A stretch of DNA of 64,000 nucleotides from Cannabis sativa (Eukaryota > Streptophyta > Magnoliopsida > Rosales > Cannabaceae), in the NCBI RefSeq assembly GCF_029168945.1, contig NC_083602.1:30057323-30121322 (forward strand), written 5' to 3'. Positions 56,846 through 64,000 of this stretch are shown here, piece after piece (the stretch's first letter is position 1; every line of letters starts with the position of its first letter). Below the pieces are notes generated by a model. It did no database searches. It was not told the DNA's origin and saw only the letters and a list, made by a program, of their open reading frames with translations. The translations under genes and the position numbers were made by a program.

Positions 56846-58903
56846 TGTAATGACCGCTCTAGTATATGGATTAGTAAAGGCAATTAGCACTAATTTTTAT
56901 TACTTTATTATTACTTGTGAATTAATTTATTTGTGGACCCCAATATTTAGAAATAAATATTAGAGTTATAATTTCTCAATCCGGAGATTTTATTAAACTC
57001 TAGGGGTATTATCTAGCTTATATGTGTAATATGTTATTTTTGTAATTTTTGCTCGGCGACAACGGAAAATGCGATGGATGGCTAGATTGATCACATGGGT
57101 AAGTTTAGAACCTTATTTCATAGTGGGAAATATTTTAGAGAAAATATTTTATCGGGATTGAGCGGGGTTATGAAAATTGACCATTTTACCCCTAGCTTTA
57201 AAAATACCTAAGTTGTAATCTTAAGGGCATTTTAGTCATTAGTAAATTGGTTAAATGAGGGTTAGGTGGCAGCCTTGGGTGATGACACCTATTTTATTTT
57301 AATATAATTGAATGAAAAGGGGTTTTATTTTGAAAAAGAAATTAAAATTAGAGAAATCATTTCTCCTTTCTCTCTCTCTTGGTGTTCGGCCCTCACAAAC
57401 CAGAAGGAAAACTCAATTTTTCTTCATAATTTTCTGTATTTTCAACCAAGGATTCAAGGAAAAATAACTAAGGTAACCCTAGCTCCTTTCTTTTTCAAGT
57501 TCATGAAGTTGTATTTTGGTTTCAAGAAGTGATTTTGGGTTATAGGGGCTGTTAGGGTTTGAGGTTTGCTTAGTTCGAATTTTAGGGTTTGTTTGGCTTA
57601 ATTTTAGTTCATGGTAGCTGGTTTAGAGATTGGTTGTTAGTTTTGTGCAATTTTAAGCTTTGAGTTCAAGCTTTAAGCTTTAATGGCAAGTTGACATTTA
57701 TTGTTTTGTTCTGTGAATTACTGGCTGGATTATGTTGTTTGTACATTGAATAGGAGCTCTGGAAGGTTTCATGGCAATTGGTGAAGAATTGAGCAACAAA
57801 TGAAAAGTTTGGGGAATACTGGTGCAAACCGGCTAGCCGGTTTGCAGTGCCACAAAAACCGGCTAGCCGGTTTTGGCAGGGTTCCCCGGGCCTTTCATTT
57901 TCTCAATTTTTGCCATTTCGGTGCCTCGGTTGGGTGTTTCCCCATTTCCAGAGTTAGAATAACCGCTTTAGAGTATAGCAGAACCTAGGGTTTTGGTTTT
58001 GGTTTCACCGGGATTAGGGTTTTAATCATGTGGCTTACCCGGTTTCAATATGTGATTAGGGCATCCATCTAGCACGAGAATTCCGTTCAGGTCGGCCAAC
58101 ACACTTGAATTCGGAAAACAGGTAAGAACTGTGTATAATGTATGATGTGATTATCTGAATGTATGTATATGTGTTTATATATGCATGCTTGAATTATGTT
58201 AAACACTACCAACACTTGTATGAATAAGTTATAGAGTGTATTGGTACAGTGATTGTTGTGATTATGAGTACGATACAGTGATACCAACACAAGCCTGGGA
58301 AAATGCTAAGGTGTGTGGTACATCACTCAGTGTTACTCAGTGATCGGGATAAACCCTACCAACACTCGTACAGTGAGGTACGATGTGTATGTGGTATAGT
58401 GGTTGAACCCTGGTATTAAACGTTCTTACTTATCTGTAAAGCTCTGTAAATAGGTGTATGGGCGCCTATTTACAGGTCGGAAATTATATGATATGTTATA
58501 TGCATTTCTTACTGAGTCTGTTGACTCACAGTTTCTGCTTCCATGTGTAGGTAAAGGAAAGGCGAAGGCTGAACAGGAGTGAACCTGAGCTCGGGTGAGA
58601 TTGTACATGTCAAGCAGCGCGACCTGGAATGTTCGGTCTCGGGACATCTGGGAGTTGTATTTTGAAAGTCGCTGTGCGACCTCTAACTCTGTGTATTTTG
58701 GAATGTATGCCTGAAAAGTAAATTTTATAAAGTTTAAAAAAATCGGGATCCCGGCACTTGTAAATATTTTATTAAATTACAAAGTTTAGTATTTAATGCA
58801 AAAGTTTTAATTTGATACGTTTTTCGAGGAATTTCTTTGATTAGCAAAGATTGCACAATAATTGAAAAAGCACTGTAGCGTGCCTTAGCATTAGGGCGTT
58901 ACA
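56846..58903 (+). repeat. Gypsy 3' LTR (2058 bp)
   Basis: Edges TGTAATGACC and GCGTTACA, followed by GTGTC (58904-58908). Private changes include a lost T near 56979 (CTCAATCCGG), CTCAATTTTT near 57901, ATTAAACG near 58417 and TGATACG near 58814. Both palindromes are perfect. Confidence 0.93.
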
Positions 58904-59912
58904 GTGTCTATATCGTGGAACATATAAAGCGTTCTATATAACTAGGAGTGCAATTCCAAGTTCTATGGTGGATGCAATGAGGAATAATAAGCTAGTGGAT
59001 TTACTTGGTAAATTCTAGATCTGTTTATTGGAAGCTCGGATATATAGGCCCATGGTCCCCATACTAGTTGAGACAATACTGCTTGTAAGACTCAATTAAT
59101 TAATTTTAATTAATCAATTATAATTCTAAAATTAGACTATGTCTAGTTTATGAATTTTCACTAATTAGCTAGGGCTTAATTGTGAAGAAAAGAGATTCTA
59201 GGGTTTATTTGTTATTTAAGAGACTTTATTAAGTCTAATTAATAAATATGTTAAATGATAATTTTATTTAATAATTAATTTTAATTATTAAATAATTAGA
59301 TTTGACATTTAAGTGGTTAAATTGGAAAGATGGTATTTTTGAGACAATAAGATGAATAATTGGAAAAGTGACAAAATTACAAAGTGGGGCCCAATATCCA
59401 TGGCTGGCCACTTAATGGGCAGTTTATTATTTAATTTTTTCATTATTTTAATGTCAAATAAATCTAACATAACCCTAGGTTGTTTCCTAGAAATAGATAG
59501 TGATGGCCTCAAAGAAAAAGATGATGCAAACACTTTCCTTCAGTAAAATTTGAGCCATCTTTTCTATACCAAAACCGAAACCCTCTCTCTCTCTTCCTCT
59601 CTTCAAACCAAACCCTAGAGTGATTAGAGTAAGTGCCCACACACATCAAGTGGTACTCAATCATAGTGTGTAAGGCTGTGAAGAATCCAAATTCAAGAGA
59701 AGGAGAATCGGGCTCAGATCTTGGTGATACTCTGCTACAGAAAGGATACAAGGGTTAGAGATCTAAGCGGAAGGAGCCATTATAATTCTGACCCACTGTA
59801 AGGTTTCTAAAACTTTATATGTGTTTATTTCATATCGTTTTAGAAGTTCATGTTAAGGATGTTAAAAACATATTTGTTAGTAAATCTAGATCTTGGTAAA
59901 ATAATTCCAACA
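58904..59912 (+). repeat. W6 3' LTR, right part
   Basis: Resumes the W family sequence (TATATCGTGGAACATATA) right after the Gypsy and ends ATTCCAACA. With 42028-42895 it makes one LTR of about 1.87 kb. A TATA-like run near 59485 is weaker than in W1. Confidence 0.9.
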
Positions 59913-60095
59913 GCCACGTGTACATTGTGTACACGTAGTCATTCCAACTTAGCACTTAACACCCAAAAATGGATGGAAAGGGCTAAGTGCTAATAGAACT
60001 TGAGTTTAGGAGGTTTTACCACTAAAATTTTAGAATTAGAAGTTAGTTGTAAAAACATGGCCACTTAAGGAGGTTATGCCGCAAATTACTCTATA
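59913..60095. mobile_element. Partial foldback MITE, third copy
   Basis: Starts near the palindromic CCACGTGTACATTGTGTACACGT and runs through TTAGCACTTAACACCCAAAAATGG to an end AAGGAGGTTATGCCGCAAATTACTC, like the ends of the MITEs at 29290 and 37598. The left arm is missing, probably lost when W6 inserted. Also holds a second partial end near 60008 (TAGGAGGTTTTACCAC). Confidence 0.4.
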
Positions 60096-61327
60096 TATAT
60101 CTATAACTTTAATAAAAATGAGAATGTTAATGGGCTTATACTAATTGAATTACCAAAATAGCCTTTATTAAATATGAAAATACAAAAAAGAAAACTCCCA
60201 TTTAGCAAATACATATATAAAAGAGATGATGTGTCGTCCTAAAACACTATTTAGTTTTTAATATTTGGATGATTTAACTTAAGTGATTTTTTTAAAAAAA
60301 AAAAATCCCACATTAGTAGCAAAACTAGTACTTACGGTGTAGAAAGAAAATATTGGAAAAAGAAAATCCTAACTAGCTAAAAGAACAGTAAACAAAATTA
60401 TATATGCATGCAGTCAATATATAGATGAAAATATATAAGCCCAAAAAAGTAATGCATTATTACTTATTACCTTTAATGTGGAATTAATGTAAGAATTGTC
60501 TGGTAAATTATTGGCATAAGAATTATAATATTCGTTTTTAGCATAAAGCAAACCAACTAATTAATTATTAAAAATAATATGCATGAACAAACTAATAATA
60601 AACTAAGGTAAGAAAACAGACTTAGTAAAGTTACTAAATTAATTACCTTTGTGCAATAATATTATTAACAGCAACATCCAAAGGATCGAAAGGATGGTTA
60701 AATGTAGTACTTGTAGGACCAGAATTAGTACTAGCTAGTACTAATTTTATCTTCGTCTCCATGTAATTGAACAAGGAAATCGAATATTTGAAAATCCTAA
60801 TCAATAATGAATAAAATTTTGTTAATTAGTACTTTAGTACTTAATTAATGGTATGTATGTGATTGAAATATATATAAATCAATTGAAATTTGTAAATTTG
60901 TAATTCATATAGCAATAAATATTACTCAATTTAGTAATTATTGTTTTATTGGAGCATTCTCATAAGCTTCTTTTCTTTATTCTTTAAAATATAACACCAA
61001 ACATAATTTTTTTTTATTATTTTACCTCAAATTTTTACAATACACCATACATGTTTATTATCATTTCATATTAATTAAATCATATATTTTTCATTATATA
61101 TACGTTATAAAAATATGAATAAAGTATTATTTTTATATTGATTAAGTATTTTTTTAAAAAAAATAAAATAAAATATCATATATATATAAATGTTTACGTA
61201 ATAAATAGTACTGTTTCCTTATATGTAAATGAACACTATTGTGTTATTTATTGCTTTCTCTATTATAAAGCTTATGATGTAGCACCATTTTATAAATATT
61301 TTTACAATTCGGTACTCCTCCAAAATG

Positions 61328-61358
<31 letters not shown>

Positions 61359-61665
61359 TACTTATACATCATCTAATATGAGTGTTATTATGTCTTTCTC
61401 TTATCACTTTTTATATATACTTGGTCCTAAAATATAAGATATTAAAAATTATATACATACGAATTAATTGAATAATGATTAATTTTTATTTAATAACTAC
61501 TTACTATTTTAGACCTCATGTTTTATAAAAATTAATAGTTAGTTCTTCAATTTTGTTAAAAAAATAATTTAAATTTTATATTTTGTAAAAATTAACATAA
61601 TGATACATTGAGCTCTGATGTCATATTACAAATATGTCACTTTATTATTTGAATGAATGTGCTTA
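60096..61665. other. AT-rich intergenic DNA
   Basis: Many A/T runs, including 29 A's at 61328-61356. A weak relative of the 37056 MITE lies at about 61490-61600 (TATTTTAGACCTCATGTTTTAT). No coding frame is credible. Confidence 0.4.
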
Positions 61666-62900
61666 TCTATATATAATTATAAAGGAATGCACAAGAGTTA
61701 TCTACGTGGCAGCTTATATAGCTATTTTCTCCATTCTCTCATCCCTCATTTTTTCTAACATCTATATTCTAACAAAAGAGAAAGAAAAAATACCAAACAT
61801 CTATAACAGATGATTATTAATTGTTAAAAAAAGTAAAAGATCACATTAAATACAAGAAACTTGATTGTATTTCTGTTATAATTGTGTAACATTTAAGTTA
61901 TTATGAATGTGTGTATTATTATTTTTTTCCTTTCAGTTTTTATACAAATAAAAATTCTTTTATATATATAAGAAAAAAAATCAGTTACAACCTTTTAGTT
62001 TTTCCTCTCTCAGTGCTCATTTATATTCTATATCTATATATAGATGTATTTGTTGTTTGGTGAAGCAATGTGTTTTTATTTTTTTGTTATTTTATTTTTT
62101 TGGTGAAGCAATGTGTTGTATACAAATGTAGGAGAGTGATATATTTTCTCTTTTGTGAAGCAATGTATTTTTTGTTTATTTATTTAATTGAATTGAGTTG
62201 TATACAAATATAGTGATAAGAGAATATATTATTAGTTGTTTTTTTACCATATTGTGAAAAGTGCATTTGTGTTGTTATCACACAAAGTATATATATATAT
62301 ATATATATATATACTCTCATATTTAAAGATGTTGTTCATGTCTAGCACAGTCAAATATCATTAAGCTTTTGTTGAAGTAATAGTTCTGGATCTAAAAAGA
62401 TAAAGTAACTTTTTGGAGTAGTTGAAGATCGTAATGGACTAATTATGCAGGGGCATTGTAGTTTCAATACAAGATTTTTCATCTAATTTGTTATTTATTA
62501 CTCATCTTTTTATAGAAACTTATTGTAAAATTATATATGATAAAATGACATCTATATATCTAAATGAAGGAAAGAATAAAAAAATCTAGGTGGCATCTTA
62601 ATATTATTTTCTTTCTACTTTTCTTATTTTGTAAGACATTCATAATTTATAAAGAGAAAAGGCATTATTTGCATATTTAATTATTATATTAATAGTCAAA
62701 ATTATTTGTATTCTTCCATTAATAATAATAATAATGATAAACTATTTGTATTCTTTGAATAAATCTATTCACGAGACTTTTTAATATCTTCATCAAAACC
62801 TTTAACATTTCTTACCATACTATGTGTGTAAATATATCCTACTATTACTTAATTAGGAAACAAAAGCCGTGCGTTGCGCGGTGTTAAAAAATCTTAAACT
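61666..62900 (+). mobile_element. Possible Helitron-like relic
   Basis: The left edge reads A then TCTATATATAATTATAAAGG, like many plant Helitron starts. About 1.2 kb on, 62867-62881 forms CCGTGC-GTT-GCGCGG, a short hairpin like a Helitron 3' signal, but the expected CTRR end is not clear afterwards. No protein. Weak call. Confidence 0.25.
61981..62747 (+). repeat. Direct repeat, copy 1 (767 bp)
   Basis: Runs from TCAGTTACAACC to TAAACTATT and matches 63199-64000 with an offset of 1218. It includes a TA run (62285-62312) and three short GTGAAGCAATGT phrases. The TAA tract is short here (62720-62737). Confidence 0.8.
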
Positions 62901-63198
62901 ACCTACATAAAAAAAAGTTTACTTTTTAAAAAATGTTAGATTAATAAAATACTAATTAATTGTTGAATAAATAAAAACTTTATTACCATTTACATATAAA
63001 AAATAATAATATTTTCTAAATGTGAGATTTTTACAGAGTTAGATTATAAAAAAAGTTGAAGTTTTCAAAAATTAATAAAATGCATTAAAAAAAAGAGACT
63101 TTTTCATTTTTACACTTTAAACCAGTTTTTTTTTTTTTTTTACATTTTTACGGAATTCTACATAGAAATTCTTATTGCAACTAGCGCTCATTTTTAAA

Positions 63199-63931
63199 TC
63201 AGTTACGACCTTTTAGTTTTTTCTCTCTCAGTGCTCATTTATATTCTATATCTATATATAGATGTATTTGTTGTTTGGTGAAGCAATGTGTTTTTATTTT
63301 TTTGTTATTTTATTTTTTCATTTGATTGATCTGTTGTATACAAATGTAGGAGAGTGATATATTTTCTCTTTTGTGAAGCAATGTATTTTTTATTTATTTA
63401 TTTAATTGAATTGAGTTGTATACAAATATAGTGATAAGAGAATATATTATTAGTTGTTTTTTTTTCATATTATGAAAGTGCATTTGTGTTGTTATCACAC
63501 AAAGTATATATATATATGTATATATATACTCTCATATTTAAAGATGTTGTTCATGTCTAGCACAGTCAAATATCATTAAGCTTTTGTTGAAGTAATAGTT
63601 CTGGATCTAAAAGGATAAAGCAACTTTTTGGAGTAGTTGAAGATCGTAATGGACTAATTATGCAGGGGCATTGTAGTTTCAATACAAGGTTTTTCATCTA
63701 ATTTGTTATTTATTACCCATCTTTTTATAGAAACTTATTGTAAAATTATATATGATAAAATGACATCTATATATCTAAATGAAGGAAAGAATAAAAAAAT
63801 CTAGGTGGCATCTTAATATTATTTTCTTTCTACTTTTCTTATTTTGTAAGACATTCATAATTTGTAAAGAGAAAAAGCATTATTTGCATATTTAATTATT
63901 ATATTAATAGTCAAAACTATTTGTATTCTTC

Positions 63932-63995
<64 letters not shown>

Positions 63996-64000
63996 CTATT
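63199..64000 (+). repeat. Direct repeat, copy 2 (reaches window end)
   Basis: Same sequence as copy 1 with scattered changes; the segment CATTTGATTGATC near 63319 replaces GGTGAAGCAATG. The TAA tract has grown. It may continue past the window. Confidence 0.8.
63935..63993 (+). repeat. (TAA)n microsatellite, about 19 units
   Basis: Nearly pure TAA/AAT repeats, compared with about six units at the matching place in copy 1 of the direct repeat. Confidence 0.9.

Larger units (their letters stand above)
42896..58903 (+). mobile_element. Tandem Gypsy chromovirus (Tekay/Del-like): three LTRs, two internal regions
   Basis: LTRs at 42896-44953, 49871-51931 and 56846-58903 alternate with internal regions of 4917 and 4914 bp. 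Each internal region has PBS, gag, pol and PPT. Only one pair of target-site copies is seen, GTATC before and GTGTC after (one mismatch), and the flanking W6 LTR is continuous across it. Pol order PR-RT-RNase H-INT and a chromodomain-like C-terminus place it in the chromoviruses; LTR length and protein motifs suit Tekay/Del. A single insertion followed by unequal crossing-over explains the structure best. Confidence 0.93.

Noticed and set aside
61328..61356. Run of 29 A's as the tail of a retroposed transcript
   Set aside because: No coding or SINE/LINE body, and no target duplication, could be found beside it. Simple A tract.
1..64000. CRISPR arrays, phage-like defence or biosynthetic clusters
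   Set aside because: The repeats are LTRs, MITEs and satellites of a plant genome; no spacer-repeat arrays or operons are seen.

Overview
This is a plant nuclear window, almost certainly a eudicot. The evidence is a DUF1685 gene of plant type, LTR retrotransposons of plant lineages (Copia Tork/Tnt1-like, Gypsy chromovirus Tekay/Del-like, Gypsy Tat-like), a CACTA (En/Spm) transposon with DUF4218, DUF4216 and Ulp1-like parts, and AT-rich DNA full of MITEs. I cannot name the species. Only one ordinary host gene is supported, the DUF1685 gene at 38749-39590; nearly everything else is transposable-element DNA.

Left third (1-22046): a nest of elements whose left halves lie outside the window. From the inside out: the end of a Copia-like element (1-4966) sits in the transposase gene of a CACTA element (4967-10084). 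That CACTA sits in the 5' LTR of a second Copia-like element (10085-18453), which keeps a gag gene but only wreckage of pol. This element sits 24 bp inside the edge of a reversed LTR of the same family (18454-20318). The reversed LTR in turn interrupts an antisense gene next to the 3' LTR of a Tat-like Gypsy element (20319-22046).

Middle (22047-41490): an inverted-repeat element with 347-bp tandem units was hit by a young Copia element (23236-28310). That Copia has perfect TSDs and LTRs differing at 3 sites in 485, yet its protease and reverse transcriptase motifs are broken. Next come nested MITEs (29290-30040) and the decayed antisense gene of another Tat-like element (33178-36990). Two solo LTRs of the same LTR family, with clean TSDs (TCTGG, GGTCC), lie just before and inside that gene. 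More MITEs follow, then the DUF1685 gene, which has a MITE-like insert in its intron.

Right third (41493-64000): a 5'-truncated Copia RNase H plus LTR was split by a Tekay-like Gypsy insertion. The Gypsy is now a tandem structure, LTR-gag/pol-LTR-gag/pol-LTR (42896-58903), with one outer pair of target-site copies, as expected from unequal crossing-over. The LTRs carry a doublet of perfect palindromes. The last 4 kb is AT-rich with a 0.8-kb direct repeat, a possible Helitron relic and an expanded TAA microsatellite.

A family of about 1.9-kb LTRs beginning TGTTGGG and ending CCAACA (called W here) occurs as W1 to W6 across the window and explains much of it. No CRISPR, operon or prokaryotic feature is present. 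I saw no rRNA or tRNA gene by eye.
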